From positions 62,001 through 126,000 of the forward strand of contig SNVD02004551.1 in assembly GCA_013180625.2 (NCBI GenBank): a DNA stretch of 64,000 nt. Reading direction: 5' to 3'. This document shows, piece by piece, positions 11,658 to 22,939 of the stretch; position 1 is the first letter of the stretch, and the number at the start of each line of letters is the position of its first letter. The notes beneath the pieces were generated by a model. That model did no database searches. It saw only the letters and a list, made by a program, of their open reading frames with translations, and was not told the DNA's origin. Both the position numbers and the translations under genes were made by a program. The stretch is from Boswellia sacra. Lineage: Eukaryota > Streptophyta > Magnoliopsida > Sapindales > Burseraceae.

Positions 11658-12445
11658 AAATCTGAAACTGGGCTGAAATTGTAACAAATCAAGATAGGAT
11701 CTTCAAGTTGATAAACAACTCAACCAATGGCTGGAAGAAACAAAATGTAACCCAACAAACACTCTTTCAAAGGACAACAAGCTCACCTCCAAAGTAAACA
11801 CCAAAAGGATACAGAGAATTCACCACCAAATGATGTAAAACAAAGGATCCAGGGCTCAAACTAACTCAACACTCTATGGAATCCACCAAGAGATACAGAG
11901 TTAAAAAGAAATCAGTATGAAGACTGAAATTTGATTAAAATTAGAATTAAATGAGCTTCTTCTTGAATACACAACATTAGGACCTAAATAACTCGGAACA
12001 ACCTTCCAAGCATATGTAAAAGACAATAATTAAATGTGTTCTTATGGTTCCCAATAATAATTACAGCTTAATTAATACATTGACCATTAAATTAATGACT
12101 AAGACTCATAAATAAACTTAATAGATAATAAAAGTGTAAATAACTAAGCTAGAAAACTCAAATTCTCAAGTAAACATAATACTGGATTAATTACGAACCA
12201 GCTGTGAAGAAATAGTCATAACCTTCTATAGAGAACTCCAAATAAAACACCATAAAATCTGTTAAAAAGCTGACTTCAAGAACTTTATGAACATAAACCT
12301 TGAAAATGAATTCTCTCCACATCAGTACCAGTTCTTTTATGAAATTGCCCCTTATTCTGGTTCATGGGCACTCTTGATCATTGTAACAATTTGCACCCCT
12401 TTATGATCTATCATGAAACCCATGGATTGCAAAACTCTCGTGTCA
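11658..12445 (-). repeat. 5' LTR of the CRM-like Gypsy element
   Basis: About 788 bp, homologous to 6810-7546. On the minus strand it begins TGACACGAGAGTTTTGCAAT. The end next to the primer site is diverged between the copies, so the inner boundary is uncertain by a few bases. It repeats the pol C-terminal coding sequence (VLQSMGFMIDHKGVQIV) out of its normal context. Confidence 0.8.
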
Positions 12446-12450
12446 AACAC
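12446..12450. repeat. Target-site duplication AACAC (right copy)
   Basis: Matches 6805-6809 exactly. Confidence 0.85.
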
Positions 12451-14171
12451 CTCAACATGCATAACATCAAGATTATGTTGAATCAAGTTATGCTTCCAAT
12501 ATGGTAGTAAAAAAAAATACTCTTCTTCTTCCACAATATGGTAGTTGAAAAAAAATACTCTTCTTTTTCCAAATGCTTTCACTATTCATCATCTCAAAAT
12601 CTTTTCTCCCTTTTTTATGAGGATCTTCCATTTTATATTCAGTAAGTACACTTTGCACTTGTTGTTTCACATTAGATCTAGTCATTTGAGTAGAAGCAGG
12701 TAAAAAATCCCTTTTAACATTGAAAGAAACTTTATATTTCTAAAATTTGTGAGAAAAGGGTAGAAATCGACAATGAGCCAAATAACAAAACTTCCTACTA
12801 TGATGTAACCATTGAGATGTTGTATTCATAGAACAAGAAGGACACACTTTCTACCCTTTGGTACTCCAACCAAGCAAGTTAGCATATGCTAGAAAGTTAT
12901 TAATAGTCCACAACAAAGCTGCATGTAATTTAAACATTTGTTGACATGATGCATCATAAGTGACTACACCTTCATTTCACAAATCTTTCAATTCCTCAAT
13001 CAACAGTTGTAAGTAGGCATCAATTTTATTTCCAAGACTTTTTGGGCCATCAATAAGCACAAACAACATAAAGAATGATTGTTTCATACATAACCATGAT
13101 GGCAAATTATAAGGTATTAATATACAGGCAATGTACTATGAGCTATGGACATAGTCCTAAAAAGATTAAAACCATTAGCAGCTAATCCAAGCCACACATT
13201 ATGACACTTAGCAGAAAGTTTGGATATTTTTCATCAAAGGTTTTCCAAGCAAGACTATCAACATGATGTCTTAACACACTATCATTTTTGTGATCCTCTT
13301 CATTCCATCACATAAAAGAAGCAGTTTTCGAGGGCATGAACAATCTTTGTAATCTCAGAACTAAGTAACATACTTGTTTTGCTTCTATTTTACCTTAGAA
13401 GTTGATCATTATCTTGCTTATAAAACTATTTATATCTAGAGGTATGACATACTACACAACTATGAAGGTTCTCATACTCATTTCTAAATAACACACAGTT
13501 GTTAGGACATGCATCCCAAGTCTTGTATGTCAATCCTAACTTAGTAGTTATTTTCTGACCCTCACAGTAAGAGGGAGGAATTTTTGCTTCTTCGGGAAAG
13601 ACTTCTTTAGAAAATTTTAACAGCATAGTCATTGATGTGTCTGTCCATTCGTATAACATTTTCATATTCAAGAGACAAGCAACGAATGAAGTGATATAAA
13701 CTTCTCACAACCCAGATGCAAAGGACAATTGGCATCTTGAAATAATTTAAGAAAGTCTTTTGTTCCCTCATTCAAATCTACATCAATAGCATTATCCAAT
13801 GAAGTACTGCTACTTTCACCAAAATCCATATTCAAAATTCCCATGGCATCATGTATCATTCCAACCATATCATCACCCATACAATCACGACCAAACTCAG
13901 AATGCTGAGTCTAAGAATTTTGTTTGGACTATATAGGCATATACGGTTCACAGTGTAGTCCACTTTTGTACTTAGGTAGAAATCTATTAAATATTAAATG
14001 GTCTTTCACTATGTCCCTACTCATAAGGTATCGATTGTAACACTTTTTACATGGATAGTAAACTCTAGTGCCACCGACTACGTTGTCAAATGCAAAATCT
14101 AGAAATGCATTAACCCCATCTAGATATGGCTTGGAAAATCTGTCTCCTAAGTCAGTCCAATTCTTTTCCAT
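12451..14171 (-). pseudogene. CACTA TNP2-like transposase, N-terminal part (decayed)
   Basis: The start ATG at 14171 opens MEKNWTDLGDRFSKPYLDGV, a transposase-associated domain with a CKKCYN zinc-type motif (about 14030). This is followed by a spacer (13880-13670, DDMVGMIHDAMGI and CPLHLGCEKF). The TNP2 core then runs from 13671 (PSYCEGQKITTKLGLTYKTW; NCVLFRNEYENLHSCVVCHTSRYK in two parts) through 13240 (WKTFDEKYPKLSAKCHNVWLG) to HNLDVMHVE at about 12455, where the Gypsy element cuts it. The coding order and motif spacing are those of plant CACTA transposases. Several frames are used, so it is broken independently of the insertion. It continues at 6804. Confidence 0.8.
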
Positions 14172-15215
14172 GTCTATTTTCCTTCAATAAAACAAATATA
14201 ATTAGTGAAAATAATTTTTCTAGATAGTGAGTTGAAATTAAATTTATTTAACAAGTTAATTAGTTTAGGTAATGAGTTGACATTATTTAGCATATATTCA
14301 TCTCTCTTTTTCGTTTATTTTAGGTAATGGGCTAGTTTCATTAGTGTACTATTTTTGTGGGATTGGGTTTAGTGGGCTGGTTTTGTTAGTGGATTGTTTT
14401 TGTGGGATTGGGTTTAATGGGCTGATTTCATTGGTGGGGTTGTTTTATAGGCTGGGGTTTAGTGTAGGAGAATCCAACTCTTGTCCATGCCTGTTTTCCT
14501 TAAACAAAACAAATATAATTAGTGAAAATAATTTGTTTAGGTAGTCAATCGAAATTAAATTTATTTAACAAGTTAAATAGTTTAGATAGTGAGTTGACAT
14601 TTTCAGCATATATTCATCTCTCTTTTTCATTTATTTTAGGTAGTGGGCTAGTTTCATTAGTGGGCTGCTTTTGTGGGATTGGGTTTAGTGGATTGGTTTC
14701 ATTGGTGGGATCGTTTTATGGGTGAAGGTTTAGTGGGCTGGTTTCATTAATGGGTTGTTTTTGTGGGATTGGGTTTAGTGGATTGCTTTCATTGGTGGGA
14801 TTGTTTTGTGGGTAGGGGTTTAGTGGGCTAGTTTTGTTAGTGGGATTGGGTTTAATGGGTTGATTTTTGTGGGCTGAGGTTTAGTGTAGGAGAATCCAAC
14901 TCTTGTTCATGTCTATTTTCCTTCAACAAAATAAACATAATTGGCAAAAATAATTTGTTTAGGTAGTGAGTTGAAATTAAATTTATTTAACAAGTTAATT
15001 AGTTTAGGTAGTAAGTTGGCATTTTCAACATATATTCATCTCTCTTTGTCATTTATTTTAGGCAGTCGGCTAGTTTCATTAGTGTGCTATTTTTGTGGGA
15101 TTAGGCTTAGTGGGCTGGTTTTGTTAGTGGGTTGTTTTTGTGGGATTGGGTTTAATGGATTGATTTCATTGGTGGGTTTGTTTTATGGGCTGTGGTTTAG
15201 TGTAGAAGAATCCAA
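14168..15215 (-). repeat. Tandem triplication of the CACTA 5' region, including the start codon
   Basis: Three head-to-tail units start at about 14168, 14488 and 14908 (roughly 320, 420 and 310 bp). Each holds a block AAACAAATATAATTAGTGAAAA, a block TTATTTAACAAGTTAA, a TTTATTTTAGG block and a variable number of GGGATTGGGTTTAGTGGGCT units of about 45 bp. The extra units also repeat the first transposase codons: on the minus strand ATG GAC AAG AGT TGG near 14485 and ATG AAC AAG AGT TGG near 14905, each closed soon after. The region lies upstream of the transposase start and probably contains its promoter. Confidence 0.8.
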
Positions 15216-15673
15216 ATGAAAAATTTAATTCCTTTAAGGTATCTTATAACTAGTCTTATATTAAGTTTTAAGTTTTGTTGTGTCTATAATTAGTCAAGGA
15301 AAAAGTTATAAACTACTCATGAACGTTACTACACAACTTTGTTACATTTCTTAAAGTCTTTAAAAACTATCGGTTTTATATCATAAATAAGAGTATTGTA
15401 GTAATAAGTTTCAAAATAACAAATTATCGCATGCATGGCTTATATTTTGCAATGACATATTTCTTATCAAATATAAAAAGATAAACTTTCTTGACTACTA
15501 AATTAACTTTGACTGCATGAAAATTATATTTTAATAAAAAAAATTCTAGATGGGATGGGCAAACCGTATTATATATGTCCTAATTTTTAATATGATATAT
15601 TAATATATAGCATGGAAGTAATTATCTTTCTTTATCCATCTCCTTTTCTAATTAGCTTGCTTTATGTTGTGCA
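15216..15673. other. AT-rich spacer
   Basis: No gene or repeat was recognised. TATTGTAGTA at about 15396-15405 resembles a decayed CACTA right end but lacks the expected subterminal repeats. Confidence 0.3.
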
Positions 15674-16620
15674 GATGTCAGTTACCTATGGAATGGCTTT
15701 CTGGATACCATAATAGATTGGATTCTAGGGAAGAAAAATATTTGTTTAAGGGATATTCCAACTTTTGTTAGAACAACAAATGCTAATTAATGATATCATG
15801 GTCAATTAGCTCATCAAGGAAATTGAGAATTCTTCCAAGGCTTTTGCGGTCATTATGAACACATTTGACTCCTTGGAAAAGGATGTTTTCGAAACTCTCT
15901 TAGCCTTGTTCCCTCCCATTTACATCGTTGGTACCCTTCAATTGCTAGTTCAATAGACCATCACCAAAGAAAAATCAAATAATTTTATAGATCTAAACTT
16001 GTGGAAAAACCAATCTGAGTGTATCGAATGTCTCAATTCGAAAGAAACCAACTCAGCAGTATACTTAAATTTCAGAAGTATCGCAACAGTGACTTTTGAC
16101 TAACTAGTTGAGTTTGCATGGGGACCAGTAAACAACAAAATGCAATGTCTATAGATAATAAGGCCTGATCTTGTTACTGGTGAATTGACTGTTCTTCCAC
16201 CGAAATTTATACCTGAAACCAAGGATAGAAGCATGTTAGCAAGCTGGTGTGACCAAGAGCAAGTCCTGAAGCACCCATCAATCGGACGATTTTTATGTCA
16301 CATGGGATGGAATTCGACAATTGAAAGATTATGCAATATTGTGCCAATGCTTTGCTTGCCTTTCTTTAGTGAGCAACATACTAATTGAACGTATGCTTGC
16401 ACTGAATTGGGTTATTGGCTTGGAGATCGATAATAATGTAAGTAGAGACGAAGTTAAGAAGCTTTAGTTTATTAAGGGAGAGAAGAGACAAAAATGAAAA
16501 AAAGGGCCAAGGAATGGCAATCAAAGGCAGAGGCTGCCATTGCACTAGGTGGCTCCTCATACCGGAACCTTTAGAAACTAATTGTAGAAGTTCTACTATC
16601 AAACAAACATATAAATTGAG
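15674..16620 (+). pseudogene. UDP-glycosyltransferase (UGT85A-like) pseudogene A
   Basis: Starting after an acceptor-like TGTGCAG, the + strand encodes in shifting frames the second half of a family-1 plant glycosyltransferase. Visible parts are DTIIDWILGKKNICLRDIP, FVRTTNAN, then ECIECLNSKE-like and NFRSIATVTF-like parts, and a long stretch at 16185-16388 with MLASWCDQEQVLKHPSIG, MGWNSTIE and PFFSEQHTN. The last belong to the PSPG box (W.PQ..VL.H...G.F..H.GWNS..E) that binds the UDP-sugar. The C-terminus ends near 16618. Many stops and frameshifts are present, and the PSPG His of 'THCGWNS' reads HMGWNS. A second, shorter copy is at 42605-54470. It was probably a cytosolic enzyme glucosylating small molecules. 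Confidence 0.85.
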
Positions 16621-17715
16621 TTCTCTTAAAATTTTTAAATCATTTTGCCTTGGTTTCACAAGCTAGCAAAAAGTGCTTTTTTGTTTGATGTCAAAGAAGT
16701 GTCACAGTATCCATGGGCTTCACCTATATTTTTTTGGCCTGAATAAAACTATGTATGAGTTGAACTCTATCAAAACTCGTATTTCTAAGTTTCTAAATTT
16801 GAAATATATTATCTCATCTGAAACTCCACCACTATAGTACTTGTCTCTATTTTTAATTTAATTTAATATTGAGATTGGATTTTATAGGAATCAACAAGAC
16901 TAAATACGGTAGAACTCATATACAGGGAGAAAATGTAGGACATGACATTTTTTACAAACTATTTGTAGAAAATTGGATGCAAGCACTCAAAAAGGTTGAG
17001 ATTAAATTTAGTTTACATAATACTATGCAACACTGCAAGCTGCAGCTTAATTATGCAAAGTCTCTTGCGTTGGAGTGCAAGACCTATGAATTGGAAACTG
17101 TTTGTATAGCTTGTGTGACAAGAAATTTGTTGCTTGTGTGATAAGTAATGAACATGAATTATATTATGTATTGGATTTTTTCTTAGTTGGCTATTGTTAA
17201 TGCACTAAACTAGCATACTTACTGAGTTTATACTCATTAGTTTGTTGTATACCTCAGGTGATTAATAAATTATAGTATGTTTGGAGGATTTTGGCATAGT
17301 GACGACAAAGTTCCCTTGGCAACTATTTGCCCGTTGCACCACAATTATTTTGTTTACCACTATTTTGATTTTTAAAATGTAGTTGTCTATAGCACTGTGC
17401 TGTAGTTGTCAATGTTGGAAACTCGCGTCTATTCATCAAATCAGTGATTTCATTTCCATAGTTCTCAACTAATTGTTGTGAGCAAATGATACAGTTGCAC
17501 TTACGATCCCTTGGGGTTGGGGGTCTAACCGGTGTATTTCATAATTGAGTATTAACAGTAATAGTTTATAGAGTAGGGTGCTATTTGTATTGTCTAAGTT
17601 TATTATGTTCTTCTTAAATAATTTAAGAAATCATGTTTTAAAGATAATCAAATTTTTAATGTTTTGAAATATTTAACAAATTATTCTATAGTATGATATA
17701 TCATACGCAGTGTTA

Positions 17716-17748
<33 letters not shown>

Positions 17749-17756
17749 CGCGCACG

Positions 17757-17799
<43 letters not shown>

Positions 17800-18404
17800 A
17801 ATTAGTTAAAAATCATGTATTCTTTAATGCATATGTTAACAATTTTTAATCATTATTACATAAAGAAATAGTATTCATATTAAAAAAAAGAGTTAAGGTT
17901 GTTAATATTTCAGTAATTTATTATTACCTAAACTTGAAAATTTTTAAAGTTTGATTTAATTTGTTATTTTACTTCTTCCCTTATGACCCTTTCAAATTTC
18001 AATTTTTATCATTTGATCCCTCAAAACTTTGAACACTAGATCTACCCTTAGGTGAAATATAATTGCTTGAACTATAGCGATGTGTATGGTATTGTCCTGG
18101 AGTTTAACCATAAGGGATGTTTTGTCAATTTTTGCGTACCATTAGATTTAAGTAATACTTTTGAAAGCCTCAGAGGAGGTAATATATTGACCCTTAATAA
18201 ATTTACATCAAAAACAATAAAGGATTACAATAATTCAAAGTTTTCTACGTCAATAGTGTAATTCATCATAATGCGTACAAATCAAAGTAGGAAAACAATT
18301 ATGATGCAAAGGAAGTAGCTAGCATAATAGAGTAGCAGCTCCTTCAAAAGAAAACTAAAGAAATGAAAAGAAAAAAAAGATAAAAATATTAGCTATTGGC
18401 TAAT
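16621..18404. other. Spacer between UGT and LRR-RLK pseudogenes (copy A)
   Basis: 16621-17060 is homologous to 54460-54990 downstream of UGT copy B. 17521-18404 is homologous to 60727-61556 upstream of RLK copy B. The parts between do not match copy B. I saw no gene; the ATG frame at 16869-17141 has no recognisable product. Confidence 0.6.
17716..17797. repeat. (TA)n-(CA/CG)n-(TA)n microsatellite
   Basis: A TA run, a short CACACACGCGCGCACGCACA core and a second TA run. The corresponding place in copy B (about 60910) has only TATATATA, so it expanded after the duplication. Confidence 0.9.
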
Positions 18405-18842
18405 TCACATTCTTGCTTGAAGAAACCTAACTTTTGTCGCATGTAGTTCTGCGATAACATCTTTCGTATTCATTCGTTCACCAGGCAAATCTGCAGAGCA
18501 TGCGACACCAATTCTAGCTAAATAAAGCAAGCATTCTAGCATTTTAACTTCCATAATTTCTTGAGTTCTTCTTCAATTGTTTTCATTCAATTGTTGAAGC
18601 AAACAAGGATCCACAATGTACCTAACTCGCTCCGGCAATGCCATCTTACAAAATTCATGTAGGCTCAAACCTTCATAGAACATCTCATCTGTTGGTCTCT
18701 TTCCTGTAATCATCTCCAGCAGGAGAATCCCATAGATGTAAATATCCCCTTCTAGTAACACCATAGCACCCACCCATATTCCGCCATTTTTAATTGTTTT
18801 GCACTGCATAAGAAATTTAAGAAGTATAGGGAACAAAATAAA

Positions 18843-18889
18843 TACATACATGCATACATACATACATACATACATACATACATACATAA

Positions 18890-18963
<74 letters not shown>
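18843..18963. repeat. (CATA)n and (CA)n microsatellite in the RLK kinase intron
   Basis: CATACATACATA... runs into a long CACACA tract. It lies in the intron after GTIGYVAPG. The same intron of copy B carries a related tract at 62022-62098, so the repeat seed predates the duplication. Confidence 0.9.
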
Positions 18964-20352
18964 TATATGGAACTCTACCTGGGGCAACATAACCTATGGT
19001 TCCTCTTAATGCAGAAGAGTTGGCTTGATCTCTACTGAAGTTGGCTGAAGCTCTAGAAAGGAGTTTGGCCAACCCAAAGTCACCAACGCGGACAACCATC
19101 TCATCGTCAAGAAGAATATTAGTTGGCTTTAGATCGTAGTGAATGATAGGAGTCCCACAATGGTGGTGAAAATAATCCAAGCATAGCACACTTGAATTGC
19201 AATATCTAATCTTTGAATGAGATTCAAGTGCCTTAATTTACAATGTTCAGATATATGCAACCAGCTTTCTAGACTTCCATTTGGCATGAACGCAAAAACT
19301 AGAGCCTTAAAATCATTGCCTATGTAGTCCATACTTGAACAAGAAGTTATGGTGTTGAGAAGATTTCTATGTCGAACTTTGCTTAAAGCCTTTCATTCAG
19401 CTGTGAAACTCTTTAAAGCCCCACGGTTTTGCAGGTTTATCACGTTTACTGCAATAGGTTTCTCAAGTTTCTGAAGGAATCCTTCATATACAGTGCCAAA
19501 ACTTCCAGCTCTAATCAAATTGGATGATGCAAAACCATTTGTGGCTTGAAAAAGGTCTTTGTAGGAAATTCACAAATAACTAGCACCTAACAAAGGCGCA
19601 GGACCAAGTTTCATTCCATATTTTCATCTCCAACAAAGAATAACAAGAACAACTACTAAAGTCAAGGAAAGCATAATAGAAATAATTATAACAATAATGA
19701 CCTTGGTTGATAAAGAGTTTCTCTTCTTTCTTAATTCTTGAATGGGGCATGGAGGGAGCTGTATTTTAGGATTTCCTCCACAAAGCTTACTATTTTGTAT
19801 TATAGAAAATGAGCTTGCATTCTGGAATACCCCTCTTGTTGGAACCTCACCTTCAAGGTGGTTAAAAGACAGATCTAAATTTGCTAAGAAGTAAGATCTT
19901 GAAGTTGTTAGGGAATTTTACCAGATAAATTGTTATAAGGTAGATTCAAGAATGCAAGACCTTTCAAAGAGCTAAACGATAATGGAATTCTACCCTGAAA
20001 GAGGTTTCCCGTTAAATGAAGGTAAACCAACCTTGTACTCTTACCAAGTTTCACAAGAATTTCACCAAAAAATTTGTTTTCCTTAACGTCTAAATCTACA
20101 AGATTCTTCAAATTACCGAAATCTGATGGGAGAGGACCATTGAAGGAGTTGTAAGAGATGTTAACATCTAATAGTTTCTCTAAAAAACCAAAGAGTGTAT
20201 CATGTATACTACCACTAAGGTTATTTTTTGCAAAGCTCAAGGACTCCAATTTTGTGCAATTCCTGAGGGTTAGCGACATATTTCCTTCAAAAATATTAGT
20301 GTGTAAAAAAAGTTTAATTAATCTAGAGAGATTACCAATGACGGATAGGATA

Positions 20353-20715
20353 TGTTGGAAGTTTAAACAAAGCTTAAGAGTTTATTTAGAATTTAAAGTC
20401 TAAGTTAAATAGGATTAGAGTCCTAATTAGATTAGAAGACATATTATGGGAGGATTATTAATCCTAGTTAATTATGGATAATGATTAATTATTTAGTTAT
20501 TTTAGAAATAGTAGTATTCATGGTTTGAGTAGGATTAAGATTAAGTCTACTATATAAGTATTTGTAATTTGTCAATTCATCAACAATAAGAAGAAATAGA
20601 GAAGTGTTAAAGAATCAAATTTTCTTCTTCATTATATTCTTGTGTTGTTTGACCTTGATTTGGTTGAGTAATTATTCTATAACAAAGTGGTATCAGATTA
20701 AGCTAAATTCCACCA
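20353..20715 (+). repeat. 5' LTR of the Copia-like element in RLK A
   Basis: 363 bp with CTATATAAG (about 20549) as a likely TATA box. It ends AAATTCCACCA. It is nearly identical to 22579-22939. Confidence 0.8.
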
Positions 20716-20929
20716 AAGTGGTACCATAGCTAGTTTGGAAGTGTCTGAGAGGAGCAATCTCAGAGCTAGGCACAACATAAAGATCCAAGGAAGACCTATG
20801 AGAGAAGCAGACACAAAGAAAAAGCTAGATAGAGGCGAGCCAGAAAGGTCTCAGAGTCTATCAGAGTAAAGTTGATAGAGCTAGGAAGAGCCTACCAGAG
20901 TTGGCAGAGCCAATTAGAGCCTGTTAGAG

Positions 20930-21300
20930 TTGCCAAGAAGGCAGAGTCAAGAAACAAATCAAGATGGAAAAGAACTTCCCAAATTTGATGGAAACAAGCA
21001 CAACTTTGAGTATTGGAGAACTCAAATGCAAGCCGATTTTGAGTATAAAGGCATGTGCGAAGTTGTAAATCAAGGTTTTGAAGTACCAGCAAATCGAGCA
21101 ACATTAAAACAAGAACAAAAAGAAATTCTTGAACACAAGCAACGAAAGGATAAAATAGCACGTGTCTTTTCAGGTAGGTATTTAGGATATTCTATTATAG
21201 ATACAATATATTAGAAATTTGGTCTTATAATGGATACTAAAAGGCCAGCTAAAGAGTTTTGGGATTATTTGATGGAAACTTATAGTGATACCTAAGAAGA
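20930..21300 (+). pseudogene. Copia-type Gag fragment
   Basis: The frame from 20930 gives MPRRQSQETNQDGKELPKF, DGNKHNFEYWRTQMQADF and CEVVNQGFEVP. This resembles the 'LPKFDG.NY..W...M...' N-terminus of UBN2/DUF4219-type Copia Gag. After a stop at 21212 it continues with TKRPAKEFWDYLMETYSDT, the 'A.EAWD.L...Y' Gag motif. No zinc knuckle was found. It would form the particle shell if intact; it is broken here. Confidence 0.65.
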
Positions 21301-22035
21301 AAATATTGATAGAGAAAAAGATGAATTCCTTGTGGATAAAGATGGACAACAAGTGATTTTTAAAGAAAACAGTAGAGAGAATTGTCAAGACAAAGAAGAA
21401 AAGGAAAACTATGAAAATTTAGAAAAATTAACAGGAGATTCAGAGTTACAAGAGAGTGGAGAAGGAAGAAAGTCCAACACCATTAACAGTCAAGATTTGT
21501 TGTCAACAGTCAAGATTCGTTGGAAAGTTGCTAGAAAGTCGACGAAAATTATTGTCAACCGCCAAGTAAATTCTCACCTCCACCATCATTGGATAGATCG
21601 GGATGTGTTGAACAAAATTTTCTTCTCTATCGGCATCAAATTCCGGTTGGAACATATAAAAAACATGAAAACAAGCTTCAAAAAATCATGTTTACCGTGA
21701 AACTCACCGAAAAAACGGGAAGTGAATATACATCTCCACCATCAAACAACTCATAATCATCAGATCTATGAAGCCTACGAAGAAAATTGGAGTTTAGATG
21801 CCGAAAAAGTGACTGTTCACGATTGTCTTAAAAAATTACAATCTGCCCCTATAGTGAAAAAAATCAGTTAGATCCCTTGAATGAAAAATATCAGTCTAGT
21901 CTTGGAGATTATCATTTTACCCCCATAAGGTTCAATTCGTCGTAAATAGGTCCCTAAAGAATTTTTTTGTTTTGAAATTCTCATTATAAACCCCCAACAG
22001 AAAAATATGTCAAAGAAGAGAAAAATTGTGATGTT

Positions 22036-22452
22036 TTGTGGAAGCATTTGAAGAAAAAAGAAGAGAAATTGCTTAGATTAGATAAGAAAACAAAGACGTT
22101 TAAAGAGAAAGAGAAGGATTGGGAAGCAAAAGTGAGGAGTTTTAAAGATGTTGGTAAAGGAAAGCCTAGAGTATGGAGTTGCATCACTAGAAAAGGTGAT
22201 GTTAAATTCAAAACAAAAATTTTGTTTATTAAGGCTTATGGAGTCAAATTTTTGCATAAAGATAAAATAAAGTTTGGCTATGATCATGGAGACATATGTG
22301 AAGAAAAGAAAGAAGACAAACAATTATGTTCATGGTTGATAAGTTATGCAAGAAAACCATATGAGGATGTATGGGAAAACATAAAGGCAAGGTTGATTGG
22401 AAAGTTACTATATAGTCTTATTGAAGATCTTGTGTTTAATTATAGATCATAA
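22036..22452 (+). CDS. Unknown charged ORF inside the Copia-like element (138 codons)
   Basis: I do not recognise this product. It is very rich in Lys and Glu in its first half (MWKHLKKKEEKLLRLDKKTK), suggesting a coiled coil. Its second half is mixed (LCSWLISYARKPYEDVWENI; KARLIGKLLYSLIEDLVF). It lies between the Gag remnant and the 3' LTR, where pol would be expected, in the element's sense direction. It may be a captured host exon or a chance frame. The upstream frame is also open before the ATG, so the true start is uncertain. Confidence 0.35.
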   Translation: MWKHLKKKEEKLLRLDKKTKTFKEKEKDWEAKVRSFKDVGKGKPRVWSCITRKGDVKFKTKILFIKAYGVKFLHKDKIKFGYDHGDICEEKKEDKQLCSWLISYARKPYEDVWENIKARLIGKLLYSLIEDLVFNYRS

Positions 22453-22578
22453 TAATTATAAAGTTATTCAAGAGGTATATGAAGATGCTTATGAAGATAA
22501 GAAAGGTTCGTCAAGAGATCAACAATGTTCAAGAAGAAGTTCCAAGTCATTGTTTGGTTAAGCTTAGTTTAGGGGCGG

Positions 22579-22939
22579 TGTTGGAAGTTTAAACAATGCT
22601 TAAGAGTTTATTTAGAATTTAAAGTCTAAGTTAAAATAGGATTAGAGTCCTAATTAGATTAGAAGATATATTATGGGAGGATTAATAATCCTAGTTAATT
22701 ATGGATAATGATTAATTATTTAGTTATTTTAGAAATATTAGTATTCATGGTTTGAGTAGGATTAAGATTAAGTCTACTATATAAGTATTGTAATTTATCA
22801 ATTCATCAACAATAAGAAGAAATAGAGAAGTGTTCAAGAATCGAATTTTCTTCTTCAATATTCTTGTGTTGTTTAAGCTTGATTTGGTTGAGTAATTATT
22901 CTCCAACAAAGTGGTATCAGATTAAGCCAAATTCTAACA
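22579..22939 (+). repeat. 3' LTR of the Copia-like element in RLK A
   Basis: 361 bp, preceded by the purine tract TTTAGGGGCGG. It ends AAATTCTAACA next to the resumed LRR sequence. Confidence 0.8.

Larger units (their letters stand above)
6810..12445 (-). mobile_element. Ty3/Gypsy LTR retrotransposon, CRM-like, inserted in CACTA transposase
   Basis: This is a 5.6-kb element read on the minus strand. Its direct repeats are at 6810-7546 (3' LTR) and about 11658-12445 (5' LTR). A tRNA-iMet primer site lies at 11646-11657, a single gag-pol frame runs from 11635 to 7453, and a 5-bp duplication AACAC flanks it. The pol frame ends about 94 bases inside the 3' LTR, so the LTR encodes the last residues (VLQSMSFMIDHKGIQ...HEPE). 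This overlap, the iMet primer and the 'DGPFKVVQRIEENAYEVKLP' integrase tail recall the CRM clade of chromoviruses. That clade assignment is inference. Stops and frameshifts make the element inactive. Confidence 0.9.

Noticed and set aside
14344..15219. Gly/Leu/Phe-rich + strand frames
   Set aside because: They arise from the GGGATTGGGTTTAGTGGGCT repeats on the strand opposite the CACTA gene.
15396..15405. TATTGTAGTA as the missing right end of the CACTA element
   Set aside because: It has the expected orientation but lacks the final G and the subterminal repeats.
16869..17141. 90-codon frame after UGT A
   Set aside because: The homologous place in copy B is broken by a microsatellite and the product resembles nothing.
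18573..19189. Long Cys/Val-repeat and His/Thr-repeat frames
   Set aside because: They are translations of the (CA)n/(CATA)n microsatellite in the kinase intron.
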